A stretch of DNA of 64,000 nucleotides from Pseudactinotalea terrae (lineage in GTDB: Bacteria > Actinomycetota > Actinomycetes > Actinomycetales > Beutenbergiaceae), in contig NZ_WNXZ01000002.1 of assembly GCF_009733845.1 (NCBI RefSeq), positions 62,001 to 126,000 on the forward strand, given 5' to 3'. Each line of letters opens with the position of its first letter. Positions within the stretch are counted from its first letter, which is position 1. Below, one piece after another: positions 36,736 through 45,323 of the stretch. Below the pieces are notes generated by a model, which saw only the letters and a program-made list of their open reading frames with translations, ran no database searches and had not been told where the DNA came from. The position numbers and the translations under genes were made by a program.

Positions 36736-39495
36736 TCAGGGCTCGGTGACCTCGAAGATCGCCGAGCCGCCCTTCTCGAGGTCGCTCATGATGTGGGTGA
36801 CGCCCGAGTAGTGCCCGGCCTCCGGGAAGGTCAGCTCCACGAAGCCGCCCTGGGCGGGTTGCAGCGCGAGCGCCTGGGCGCCTCCGGTGCCGGTCTCGCC
36901 GCCGTCGTGCAGGAGGTAGCTGCCCTCGGAGAACACGGTGTCGAACTGGCCGCCGACCACGTGGAACGCGCTCGGCCGATTCGGGCCGACGTCGAGCACC
37001 CATACCCGCACCCGCTCGCCCACGAGGGCGGGCAGCGGCTGATGCCGGTACTGGTTGGCGTAGCCGTTGAAGACGACGAGGTCGGGGTGCTGGGAGGCGA
37101 TCCGGTCGGCGTCGGCCACACCGCCCTGCGGCCCGAGGTACAGCTCCGACTGCACGAGCAGGTACTCCCGGTTGACCTCCGGCAGGTCCGGCGGGTCGAT
37201 GATCACGGCGCCGGCCATGCCGTTCGCGATGTGCATGCTCATCGGCATCGTGGAGCAGTGGTACATCCAGATCCCGCTGCGCTCGGCGCGGAACGTGTAG
37301 GTGAGCGACTCGCCGGGGTTGATGGTGCGCATGGGCTCGTCGGGTGCGAGGGCGCCGGCGTGGAAGTCGATCGAGTGGCCGAGCGTGCCGTCGTTGACGA
37401 GCGTGATGACGAACGTGTCGCCGACCGCACCCCGCAGCGTGGGCCCGGGCGCCGTGCCGTTGAACGTCCACCGCATCTGGGTGACGCCGGGCGCGACCTC
37501 GAGCTCGACCTCCTCCGCGCGCATCGTGAGCCGGTGCAGCGTGCCCTCGCCGTCCGGGTCGGGCTCGCTGGTCGTGCCGTGGGCGTCGGTGCCGCTGGTG
37601 GCGGCGGGCGGGAGGGCGGCGTCGTACGCCTCGAAGCCCTCCGCTGGCTCCGCCATGAGATCGAGATCCCCGACGGCGGAGGGCTGGGTCGCGGAGCCCT
37701 GGTCACCGTGGTGGGTGGGTTCGTCCCCGGCCGTGACCGTGCCGCCGGCGGTGACCACGGTCAGGGTCATGCCCATCAGCCGGTGGCCCGCGACCGAGCA
37801 CCAGCCGTCCAGGGCGGCGCTGATCGGCCCGACCTCGACCTGTACCGACTCGCCGGGCGTGACCCGCCCCGAGGTGACGCCGTTGGCGAGCACGAGGTCG
37901 TGGATCTGGTCGTCGGCGTTGACGAGGTCGATCACCAGGGCGTTGCCGGCCGGGACCTCGACCACGTCGGGGGAGAACCGCATGTCGGCCATCGTCACGG
38001 TGACCGTGGTGGTCTCACCGGTCTCGCCTGCGGCCGCCTCCGTGCTCGCGGGGCCCGCGGAGGCCGGGATCGCCAGCACGCCGGCGGCGGCCGGGTCGAC
38101 GGCGACGCCCCCGATCACGGCGATCGCCACCAGCACGGCACCCAGGCCCGCACCGGTGAGCCCGCGCCGCCCGGTCAGCGAGGCGCCGAAGGCGGCCGGG
38201 GGGACCGGGCCGCCGCGTGCGGGCGCGGCCAGCTCGAGCGTGCGCCTGCTGCTGCGGCGCTGCACCAGCACCACCCGCACCGTGATGACCAGGAAGGCGA
38301 GCAGCGGCAGCAGCCCCATGGTCGACACCGTGACCGCGACCCAGCTCGGCAGCGGCAGCGCGAACAGCAGCACGCAGGCGTTGAGCACGACCAGTCGGGC
38401 GGCGCCCGAGCGCTCCATCTCGGCGATGCTCCAGCGCACCGCGGCGGGTCCGCCACCGAGCACCACCGGCACCAGGTAGGTCATCGAGCCGACCATCACC
38501 TGAGCCACGAAACCGGCCGCGAACGGCGCGACCAGACCGGTGAGGCGGTCGGGCGCCACTGTCCACGACGGAGCGGTCGAGACCACCACGCCGAACCCGA
38601 CGACGCTGCCGAGCAGCCACACCAGCGACGCGCCGATCGAGGCCGCGGCGAAGGTGCCGCCGGTCCCGGCCGCGCTCGCAGCCCGGCCTTGCGCGAGCAC
38701 GTGCACGCCGAGCATCGCGAGCGCGGCGGCGACCACGAGGGAGCCGGCGCCCACGAGCGGCCGGAACCCGCTGGCCGGTCCCGCGAGCATCACGACCAGC
38801 CCGGCGAGCAGCACCAGCAGCGCACGCCTGCCGGTGGCCTCGGCGGTGGCGGAGATGCGGGTGCGCAGCACGGTCGGCCACAGCAGCACCACCGTGCCCG
38901 CGACCGTGGTGCCGACCCAGCCGAGCAGCGTTACGGCCACGTGCCCCACGTAGAGGCGACCCCCTGCCTCGGGACCCACCGGTACCCGTGCCAGGACCAC
39001 GCCGAGCCCGACCCCGATGGGGAGCATCGCCGTCGCCAGCAGGTAGTAGCGCACGAGGTGGGAGAGGCGGTTGCCGAGCATCCGGGTGCTGCCGCTGCCC
39101 TGGCGCACGAGCACCACGAGGTGCAGCACCGCCACGGCCGTGACGATCGCGGCCCCGGCGATCACCAGCGGTGTCTGCTCGGTGATCATGCCGGCCGTCA
39201 CGAGCGCGGCGCCGGCCGACCAGCCGAGCAGCCGCAGCCACAGGACCCGGCGGCCGCCGGGTGCGGGGCGGCGCAGCAGCGTCTCGGCGAAGTGCTGGCT
39301 CCAGAGCAAGATTGCGGTGCTGACGCCGCCGAGCAGCAGCAGGTGCACCATCAGCCAGCCGGCCGCGGGCACGAACCGGTGCCCCAGGGTGACCACGCCG
39401 GCGGCGACGAACCAGGCGAGCACGAGCCCGTTGGCGGGCACGTAGAGCGAGGCGCGCGACGGCGGTGATGCAGTGGTCTTGTGGGGCTGGCTCAT
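36736..39495 (-). CDS. nirK: Membrane-bound copper nitrite reductase fusion
   Basis: 919 residues. About 12 membrane helices fill residues 20-460. A cupredoxin domain follows with a full type 1 copper set (QIHDLV, then GWCSVAGHRLMGM). The two-domain NirK part covers residues 650-919. There the type 1 ligands are in HSIDFH, MYHCS and MHIANGM. The type 2 ligands are the second His of HSIDFH, the His before Cys in MYHC, and GVTHIMSD. It should reduce nitrite to nitric oxide outside the membrane, fed by the middle cupredoxin. The ATG overlaps the upstream stop (ATGA). Confidence 0.9.
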   Translation of the reverse strand: MSQPHKTTASPPSRASLYVPANGLVLAWFVAAGVVTLGHRFVPAAGWLMVHLLLLGGVSTAILLWSQHFAETLLRRPAPGGRRVLWLRLLGWSAGAALVTAGMITEQTPLVIAGAAIVTAVAVLHLVVLVRQGSGSTRMLGNRLSHLVRYYLLATAMLPIGVGLGVVLARVPVGPEAGGRLYVGHVAVTLLGWVGTTVAGTVVLLWPTVLRTRISATAEATGRRALLVLLAGLVVMLAGPASGFRPLVGAGSLVVAAALAMLGVHVLAQGRAASAAGTGGTFAAASIGASLVWLLGSVVGFGVVVSTAPSWTVAPDRLTGLVAPFAAGFVAQVMVGSMTYLVPVVLGGGPAAVRWSIAEMERSGAARLVVLNACVLLFALPLPSWVAVTVSTMGLLPLLAFLVITVRVVLVQRRSSRRTLELAAPARGGPVPPAAFGASLTGRRGLTGAGLGAVLVAIAVIGGVAVDPAAAGVLAIPASAGPASTEAAAGETGETTTVTVTMADMRFSPDVVEVPAGNALVIDLVNADDQIHDLVLANGVTSGRVTPGESVQVEVGPISAALDGWCSVAGHRLMGMTLTVVTAGGTVTAGDEPTHHGDQGSATQPSAVGDLDLMAEPAEGFEAYDAALPPAATSGTDAHGTTSEPDPDGEGTLHRLTMRAEEVELEVAPGVTQMRWTFNGTAPGPTLRGAVGDTFVITLVNDGTLGHSIDFHAGALAPDEPMRTINPGESLTYTFRAERSGIWMYHCSTMPMSMHIANGMAGAVIIDPPDLPEVNREYLLVQSELYLGPQGGVADADRIASQHPDLVVFNGYANQYRHQPLPALVGERVRVWVLDVGPNRPSAFHVVGGQFDTVFSEGSYLLHDGGETGTGGAQALALQPAQGGFVELTFPEAGHYSGVTHIMSDLEKGGSAIFEVTEP

Positions 39496-40646
39496 CGTGT
39501 GGTTCCGAGGGTGAGTGCGGGTGCGGCCGGTGCGGGCTCGGCGGCGCGGGGGCGGGATGATGGGGCTCCCAGCACGACGCTGCCCGCGGCCAGCATCACG
39601 AACAGCAGCAGGGCGACGATGTTGGCGACGCCGGAGGCGGCGACCGCGGCGGGGACGCCCCAGGCGTCACCGAGGAGCACCCGGGTCAGCAGCGAGGCGT
39701 GCAGCAGCACGAGCGGCACCCAGAGCACCGGCCGGTAGGGCAGCGGGCGGCGGATCACGGCGGGCAGGATCACGGGCGCGTGGGCGATGATCATCGAGAT
39801 CACGAAGCCGAGGAAGACCGCGTGCAGCACGGCGTCGTAGCCAGGTCCTTGCCAGAGCGGCCCGGCCACGAGCCAGGTCGCGCCTGCGACGGCGAGCCAC
39901 ACGTACCCGGCCAGCATCGCGGCCGCCATGAACCGGGTGAGGCCGCCTGTGCGGATGGTGCGGCGGGCGACGTCGGCCGTACCGACCACCGCCACCAGGG
40001 TCAGCAGTGTCAGCCCGAGCAGCAGGTAGCCGACGGTCGGCAGCACCAGCGCGGTGGCGGCGGCGAGGAGCCACAGCCCACCGAGGGCGGTGGCGAGGAC
40101 CTGCGCACGAGGGGGCTGCGCCGTCGTCGTCAGACCCACGACCGAGAGCTCGAGGCGTTCGCCGAGGATGGTGAGCACGAGGAACCCGACCAGCCACGGA
40201 GCGAGGAACGGCACGGCGACGCCCGCGAGCCAGAGCGCGGCGGCGCCGGTCGCGCTCGCGGCGCCGAGGATCTCGACGGCGAGCGGGAGCGCCGGGCCGC
40301 GCCGCCAGATCGCGCGGTAGACGAGCAGCAGGGCGATGGTGCCGAGGGTGAGCAGCGCCTGGCCCGCGCGCAGCGGGATCGGCGCGAGGAGCGCGAGGGC
40401 GCCGACGCCGAGGAGCGTGGGGGCGAGGTATCCCCAGGGCCGGCGCAGGGCGACGGCACGCTCGAGGGCGATCACGGTGCCGACGAAGCCGAGGACCATC
40501 AGCGGGCCGTGCACCTGCTCCCAGCGCTCCGAGCTCACGGGGGCGGCGAGCCCGAGGAGCAGGAGTGCGCCGTCGAGCCCCGCGAGCAACGCCAGGCCGG
40601 CGGGGATCAGGAGGAGCGCGCGCGGATGCGCCGGGCGGGTGGGCAC
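39492..40646 (-). CDS. Multi-pass membrane partner of NirK (NnrS-like)
   Basis: About 384 residues with 11-12 membrane helices and many conserved-looking His, for example VHGPLMVLGFVGTVIALERA and LHAVFLGFVISMIIAHAPVI. This resembles NnrS or heme-copper-like membrane proteins found beside nitrite and NO reductases. It is co-transcribed with the nirK fusion. It may bind heme or copper, or help quinol oxidation; that is inference. GTG at 40646 gives the natural start; the frame upstream runs through repeat R2. Confidence 0.72.
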   Translation of the reverse strand: MPTRPAHPRALLLIPAGLALLAGLDGALLLLGLAAPVSSERWEQVHGPLMVLGFVGTVIALERAVALRRPWGYLAPTLLGVGALALLAPIPLRAGQALLTLGTIALLLVYRAIWRRGPALPLAVEILGAASATGAAALWLAGVAVPFLAPWLVGFLVLTILGERLELSVVGLTTTAQPPRAQVLATALGGLWLLAAATALVLPTVGYLLLGLTLLTLVAVVGTADVARRTIRTGGLTRFMAAAMLAGYVWLAVAGATWLVAGPLWQGPGYDAVLHAVFLGFVISMIIAHAPVILPAVIRRPLPYRPVLWVPLVLLHASLLTRVLLGDAWGVPAAVAASGVANIVALLLFVMLAAGSVVLGAPSSRPRAAEPAPAAPALTLGTTR

Positions 40647-40746
40647 CTTTCCGATGCTAGGAACGGCCGGTGGCGCCTGCCCGGGACCTTGGGCCCTTGC
40701 TCGTGGGGGCGCGGAGCGGGTGGGATGAGCGGTGCGCGCCCCCGTC

Positions 40747-40820
40747 CGCCGAGTTCGTTGCACCTCGGCGAGTTCGCTTGGTGCTCCCGACGAACCCGAC
40801 GATGTGCAACGAACTCGGCG
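40747..40820. repeat. Palindromic repeat (family R2) between divergent promoters
   Basis: CGCCGAGTTCGTTGCAC (40747-40763) pairs with GTGCAACGAACTCGGCG (40804-40820). The middle GAGTTCGCTTGGTGC plus CCCGACGA matches the copy at 21969-22040. It lies between the NnrS-like gene and the MFS gene, which diverge, so here it is not a terminator of either. Confidence 0.8.
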
Positions 40821-40888
40821 AGCTGGGGTGCCCGAGAACACGTCCGATCAGGTGCCGGCCCGTGGTCGTAACGTTTCGATCTGAGCCC

Positions 40889-40894
40889 TATCCT
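40889..40894 (+). promoter_or_regulatory. -10 box of leaderless MFS gene
   Basis: TATCCT at 40889-40894 lies 8 bases before the GTG at 40903, with no ribosome site between. This spacing fits a leaderless mRNA. Confidence 0.5.
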
Positions 40895-40902
40895 GAGTGC
40901 CC

Positions 40903-42390
40903 GTGACACTCTCGCTGCAGCGCCGCCGCCGCACCTCGGCGGCCGGCTCTGGTTCCTGGACACCGCGGCAGTGGGCCGCGCTCGTGTGCGTCCTGGCCGG
41001 GTATGTGGTGGGCACGCTGACGACATCGGGCACGGCGATCGCACTGCCCACGATCGCCACCGAGCTGCGCGCCGGCCCCGCCGGGATGCAGTGGTTCGTC
41101 ACCGGCTACCTGCTCGCCGCGACCTGCTTGGTGCTGGTGGCTGGCGCGCTCGGGGACCGGTACGGGCGCCGGCTGGTGCTGCGGATCTCCTCGATCCTCT
41201 ACACCGCGGGCATGGTGGGCGCTGCGCTCGCGCAGGACATCGTGTCCCTCGACGCCGCCCGGATCCTGTCCGGTGTCGGCTCGGCCGGTCTGATGGCGTG
41301 CGGCGCTGCCGTGCTCGCGAGCTCCTTCGACGGCGTGGACCGGGTGCGTGCGTTCGCGCTGTGCGGCACCGCGGGCGGCATCGGCATGGCCTTCGGGCCG
41401 ACCGCCGCAGGCTGGATCGTGGCGCAGGCGGGCTGGCGCGGCACGTTCGTGGTGCTTGCGGCGGTCTCGGTGCTCATGGTGGTCAGCACCTATCTCATCG
41501 AGGAGAGCCGGGCCGCGCAGCCACGCCGCCTCGACGTGGGCGGTGCCGTGCTGCTCGCGATCGGGCTGAGCCTGCTGCTGCTGGGGATCTCGACCGGCAC
41601 CGGCTCCGGCTTCACCGTTGTGGTCGTGGGCGAGCTGGTGGCGGCGTGCCTCGTGCTCGCGGCGTTCGTGGTGCGCTGCCTGCGGGTGGCGGAGCCGCTG
41701 CTCGACCTGGCCCTGGTGAAGAACCGGCAGGTCGCGGGGTGGCTGCTCGCGAGCGTGATGGGCCCGGTCGGGCTCGCGGGCTTCACCGTGTATCTGCCGA
41801 CCTATCTCCTCACGGTGCGCGGCGTCGAGGCCGGGCCGGCGGGCACCTGGATGCTGGCGTTCACCGTGCCGATCTTCGTGACGCCGATGCTCGCCTCGCG
41901 CTGGGTCACGCGCGGCGGCTCGCCTGCCCGCGCCGTGGCGCTCGCCCTCGGTCTGATGAGCGCGGGGCTGTTCGCGCTGGCCGCGCTCGCCACGAACCCT
42001 GCGGCGTGGGCGATCCTCGTGCCGACCGCGCTGCTCGGGGTGGCATCCGGCACGCTGACGGGCTTGTGCGACGCCCAGCTGATGAGCCGGGCCGGCAGCG
42101 AGCACGTGGGCATGATGTCGGGTCTGCTCAACACCGTGCGGACAGGCGTCACCTCGATCGTGCTCGCCGTCTTCGGAGGCGGCCTCGCCGTCGCGATCGG
42201 CCGCGCTGTCGGCGGCGGTGAGGCGGCCGATCGCCTCGCGACCGGCGACGTCAGCGGGCTCGACCCCAAGCTTGCGGTGAGCGGCTTCGGGTCGGGGTGG
42301 GCCGCCGTCGTCGGGGTCAACGGTGTGGTGATCGCGCTCGTCGCGGTGGTGTTCGTGATGCTGTTGCGCGGGCGTCGACGGGCCGCGTGA
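40903..42390 (+). CDS. MFS transporter, DHA2 (14-helix) drug exporter type
   Basis: 495 residues with 14 membrane segments. The N-half has TSGTAIALPTIATELRAGPA and loop 2-3 GALGDRYGRRLVL. The C-half shows MSGLLNTVRTGVTSIVL. These are DHA2 proton-drug antiporter features. A GTG at 40897 is also in frame, but 40903 fits the -10 box. Substrate unknown. It ends 9 bases before the convergent acyltransferase gene. Confidence 0.88.
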   Translation: MTLSLQRRRRTSAAGSGSWTPRQWAALVCVLAGYVVGTLTTSGTAIALPTIATELRAGPAGMQWFVTGYLLAATCLVLVAGALGDRYGRRLVLRISSILYTAGMVGAALAQDIVSLDAARILSGVGSAGLMACGAAVLASSFDGVDRVRAFALCGTAGGIGMAFGPTAAGWIVAQAGWRGTFVVLAAVSVLMVVSTYLIEESRAAQPRRLDVGGAVLLAIGLSLLLLGISTGTGSGFTVVVVGELVAACLVLAAFVVRCLRVAEPLLDLALVKNRQVAGWLLASVMGPVGLAGFTVYLPTYLLTVRGVEAGPAGTWMLAFTVPIFVTPMLASRWVTRGGSPARAVALALGLMSAGLFALAALATNPAAWAILVPTALLGVASGTLTGLCDAQLMSRAGSEHVGMMSGLLNTVRTGVTSIVLAVFGGGLAVAIGRAVGGGEAADRLATGDVSGLDPKLAVSGFGSGWAAVVGVNGVVIALVAVVFVMLLRGRRRAA

Positions 42391-42399
42391 GTGAACCGA

Positions 42400-43590
42400 T
42401 CAGTCTGAGGACGGCGCAGCGCGCCTTCGCAGCACCCTCGGCATCCGGCGCCCGTTGAGCCACCTCCCGATCCACGTGCTGCGCACGAGCAGGTCGTAGC
42501 TGAGCAGCAGGAGTGCGGAGGTCACCGCCCAGGTGATGGCGAGCTTCACCGGGATGGGCCAGGAGAGGTCCGCGAGCGCGATCCCCAGCACGAGCAGGAT
42601 CGGCAGGTGCAGCAGGTAGCTCCAGTAGGAGGAGTCGGCCAGGTAGCGCATGACGCGGTTCTCCCGCGTCAGGAAACGCATGCACACGCCGATCAGTCCG
42701 AACGCCCAGGCCCAGCCAGCGCCGGCGATCACGGCCGCCTGGACCAGCAGCGGCACCGGCATGACCTCGATGACATATCCGGCCACCGCTAGCAGGACAC
42801 CGATCGCCAGGTGGATCGGCCAGTACCGCGCGAGCCGAGCCAGCGACCCTGACGCCGCGTGCAGGAACCAACCGGTGGCGAAGGCTCCGAGATAGGCGAT
42901 CAGTGCGGGCGAGGGCAGGATCGTGAGCGGCTCGTGGATGCCGCCGCCAGCGATTCCCTGCAGCAGCAGGCAGGCGGTGTACGGCACGGCCGCGATCGCG
43001 ATGCCGGCGGGCGAGGCCAGCACCGAGCCGATCCGCTGGGCGAGCCGGCCGCTGCGTGCGTCGCCGAGCGCACGCCTGGCCACGGCGCGGACGGCGACCG
43101 CGATGAGCACGCACTGCATCAGCACCACCAGGAACCACAGCTGACCAGGCGTGAAGAGCAGGAGCAGGGCGGCGATGCCCGAGGCGGGCGGCGGCGTCGG
43201 CAAGGGCGGGTCAACACCCCGCAGCTGTGCGCCCGCCTGCGCGATGATGCCCAGCGACAGCACCGCGATCGGCCAGAACACCACAGCAGGCAACGCGATC
43301 CGGACCGCCCGGTCGCGTAGGTAGGAGCGGGTGCCGCGGCGCTGAGCGACCATGCGTCCGAAGAAGCCCGCGAGCGCCATGAACACGATCATGCGGAACA
43401 GGTGGATCCAGTACGTGGCTGCGAAGGTCGCCTCGCTGGTCTGGGTGTCGTTGACCAGCCACGGTATGCCTGGCATGAAGGGCATGAGCGAGTGCAGCAG
43501 GATGCCCAGGCCCAGCGCGGCGGCGCGGAGCGTGTCGAGACCATGCAGCCGGGTGGATCGGCGGGTTGCTGGTGCAGCCGTCGTCGTCAT
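42400..43590 (-). CDS. Acyltransferase 3 family membrane protein
   Basis: 396 residues with about 10-11 membrane helices. RLHGLDTLRAAALGLGILLHSLM holds the catalytic-type His of acyltransferase 3 (OpgC/OafA-like) proteins, and GQLWFLVVLMQC and SYWSYLLHLPILLV are typical. It probably O-acylates a surface glycan. ATG at 43590 begins MTTTAAPATRRSTRLHGLD. Confidence 0.87.
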   Translation of the reverse strand: MTTTAAPATRRSTRLHGLDTLRAAALGLGILLHSLMPFMPGIPWLVNDTQTSEATFAATYWIHLFRMIVFMALAGFFGRMVAQRRGTRSYLRDRAVRIALPAVVFWPIAVLSLGIIAQAGAQLRGVDPPLPTPPPASGIAALLLLFTPGQLWFLVVLMQCVLIAVAVRAVARRALGDARSGRLAQRIGSVLASPAGIAIAAVPYTACLLLQGIAGGGIHEPLTILPSPALIAYLGAFATGWFLHAASGSLARLARYWPIHLAIGVLLAVAGYVIEVMPVPLLVQAAVIAGAGWAWAFGLIGVCMRFLTRENRVMRYLADSSYWSYLLHLPILLVLGIALADLSWPIPVKLAITWAVTSALLLLSYDLLVRSTWIGRWLNGRRMPRVLRRRAAPSSD

Positions 43591-43807
43591 GGCTTCGACG
43601 CTAGGAGCGGCGCCGCGCCGGACGCGTCGGGTATCTGGCTGAAGCAGCATCCGTCATTCGGCTGACGGCCGGGTCCACCGCCGGCGCAGGGGCCGGAGTG
43701 GCAGACCCTGCAGCCAGGACGTTATGCCAGGCTCGAAGCAGGCCGCCGCGGGCGCTCCACGCCCGTGCCATCGCCTGCAGCACGCGGCTGCCGGCGTCCG
43801 TGTCGCG
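43591..43807. other. Gap with acyltransferase promoter side
   Basis: I see a possible remnant reading AMARAWSARGGLLRAW on the minus strand but no start, motif or neighbour to support a gene. The acyltransferase promoter must lie on the left side. Confidence 0.3.
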
Positions 43808-44113
43808 CTAGGGCGCCCGTTGCACCCGCTGCCGGTGGTTGCTGACGTTGTTGCCCTGGATCTGGGTCTGCTGGGTGCCTCGGATCTCGTTGACCTTCTG
43901 CTCCCCGCCGGTGATCGGAGCGGCCTGGATGCGGGTCTCGGTCTCGAATGAGTGCGACTTGTCGGTGTTGCGGTAGTAGCGGAACAGGAGCCCGTAGACG
44001 GCGATCGCCGCGATCGGGCCGGCGAGCAGGATGCCGGCAGGGCTGCCGTCGCCGGATCCGCCCGCGGCGAGGATCGGCGCACCCGTGGCCAGGAGTTCCG
44101 CACCGATGCCCAT
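43808..44113 (-). CDS. Small membrane protein, third gene of SPFH operon
   Basis: 101 residues: one or two membrane helices (GAPILAAGGSGDGSPAGILL and AGPIAAIAVYGLLFRYYR), then a polar tail with THR-rich FETETRIQAAPITGG. The ATG overlaps the zinc-ribbon gene stop (TGATG). Similar small proteins accompany YdjG/YdjI-like genes, but this one has no recognised domain. Confidence 0.72.
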   Translation of the reverse strand: MGIGAELLATGAPILAAGGSGDGSPAGILLAGPIAAIAVYGLLFRYYRNTDKSHSFETETRIQAAPITGGEQKVNEIRGTQQTQIQGNNVSNHRQRVQRAP

Positions 44114-45309
44114 CAGCTCACCACCAGGATGATGATCGCGAGCACCTCGGCCACGACACCCACCGCCGCGGAGACGGCGAGCAGCCTGCCCTGCGCCACC
44201 GGGATGCTGCCCATCGTCTCGCCCGTGCGGCCGTTCACCGCGATGTAGTGCACCATGTTCTTCTCTTTCTGGAAGTACGAGTACAGCCACACCGGGAGAT
44301 ACATGGACACCCATCGGGTGCCGTGCACATCGACCTTCTCGGCCTCCCACCGCACGCCCCGGCCGTAGCGGGACACCGACGGCGCCACCTGGGATCGCGC
44401 GATCGAGAGCAGCTGGTGCTCGAGCGCAGGCTGCAGCTGCTCGACGTCCTGGTCGCGCTTCTCGGAGGAGAACCCGTTGAGGTAGTTCGCGTTCCAGCGG
44501 ACGGCGTTCTTGGTGTCGAACGGCAGGATCGTGTTGATGATGTTGTTCGTGTTGACGGAGGTGTCCATCATGGCGCGCTCCGCCGACGACTCGATCGTGA
44601 GGTCGTCCACGGTGAAGTCCACGTGGCGATGGAGCTGGTAGACGTCGGCGTCGTAGTAGGTTCTGCGGTTCTCGTCGGTGCCGCGCGTGTAGCGGCGCGT
44701 CTCGACCTCGCCGTGGCCGTACACGTCGCTGCTGACGTTGCCGTCGACGATCATGTACGGCATGTACACGCCGACGACGTTCTGCGGCGTGAACTCCTTG
44801 AGGAACTGACGGTTCGCGAAGGTCTTGCGCTTGCTCGCGAACTCCGTGATCCGGGCGACCGCCTCCTCGTGGGAGAGCGCGAAGGGCAGCACGGCGTCGG
44901 GGACCGCGCCGTTGGCGATCTGGTTGTTGATCGTCAGCACGTGTCGGCACCAGTGGCAGCGCGAGGACATGGCGGCCGCGGTGTTGACCACGACCTCCGC
45001 CCCGCACCCTTGGCACTTCAGGGTGACGACGGCGTTGACGTCGGCAGCGATGTCCGCCGCGCCCGAGCCGATCGTGGTGCCCCGCAGCTCGGTGAGATTC
45101 CCGTCGTCGAAGAGCTGACCCTCAGCCTGCTGCTCGCTCCACTCGTGGCGGCAGAACAGGCAGATGAGCATGCCGGTCGAGGCACGGAGCTGGATGTCGG
45201 TGGAGCCGCAGCGCGGGCAGCGGTTGACGCCGTCGCCCAGATCCGCGTTCTGGGTGTTGACGACCTCGGGCTGGTCCTGCGGCTGCGACGGCGGTGGGGG
45301 AGTCGACAT
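44113..45309 (-). CDS. TFIIB-type zinc ribbon membrane protein (YdjG-like)
   Basis: 398 residues. Two zinc ribbons at the N-terminus (NRCPRCGSTDIQL with LICLFCRHEW; LKCQGCGAEVVV with RCHWCRHVL) are followed by a long soluble domain (VVGVYMPYMIVDGNVSS) and a C-terminal membrane helix (VSAAVGVVAEVLAIIILVVS). Bacillus YdjG has the same plan and with YdjH recruits the stress protein PspA to the membrane. No pspA gene is seen here. It sits between the SPFH gene and the small membrane gene. Confidence 0.85.
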   Translation of the reverse strand: MSTPPPPSQPQDQPEVVNTQNADLGDGVNRCPRCGSTDIQLRASTGMLICLFCRHEWSEQQAEGQLFDDGNLTELRGTTIGSGAADIAADVNAVVTLKCQGCGAEVVVNTAAAMSSRCHWCRHVLTINNQIANGAVPDAVLPFALSHEEAVARITEFASKRKTFANRQFLKEFTPQNVVGVYMPYMIVDGNVSSDVYGHGEVETRRYTRGTDENRRTYYDADVYQLHRHVDFTVDDLTIESSAERAMMDTSVNTNNIINTILPFDTKNAVRWNANYLNGFSSEKRDQDVEQLQPALEHQLLSIARSQVAPSVSRYGRGVRWEAEKVDVHGTRWVSMYLPVWLYSYFQKEKNMVHYIAVNGRTGETMGSIPVAQGRLLAVSAAVGVVAEVLAIIILVVS

Positions 45310-45323
45310 CGGTGCAGGCCGCC

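Noticed and set aside
36793-39468. 891-codon plus-strand frame opposite nirK
   Set aside because: It is a shadow of the copper nitrite reductase fusion, with His/Gln/Arg-rich translation and no motif.
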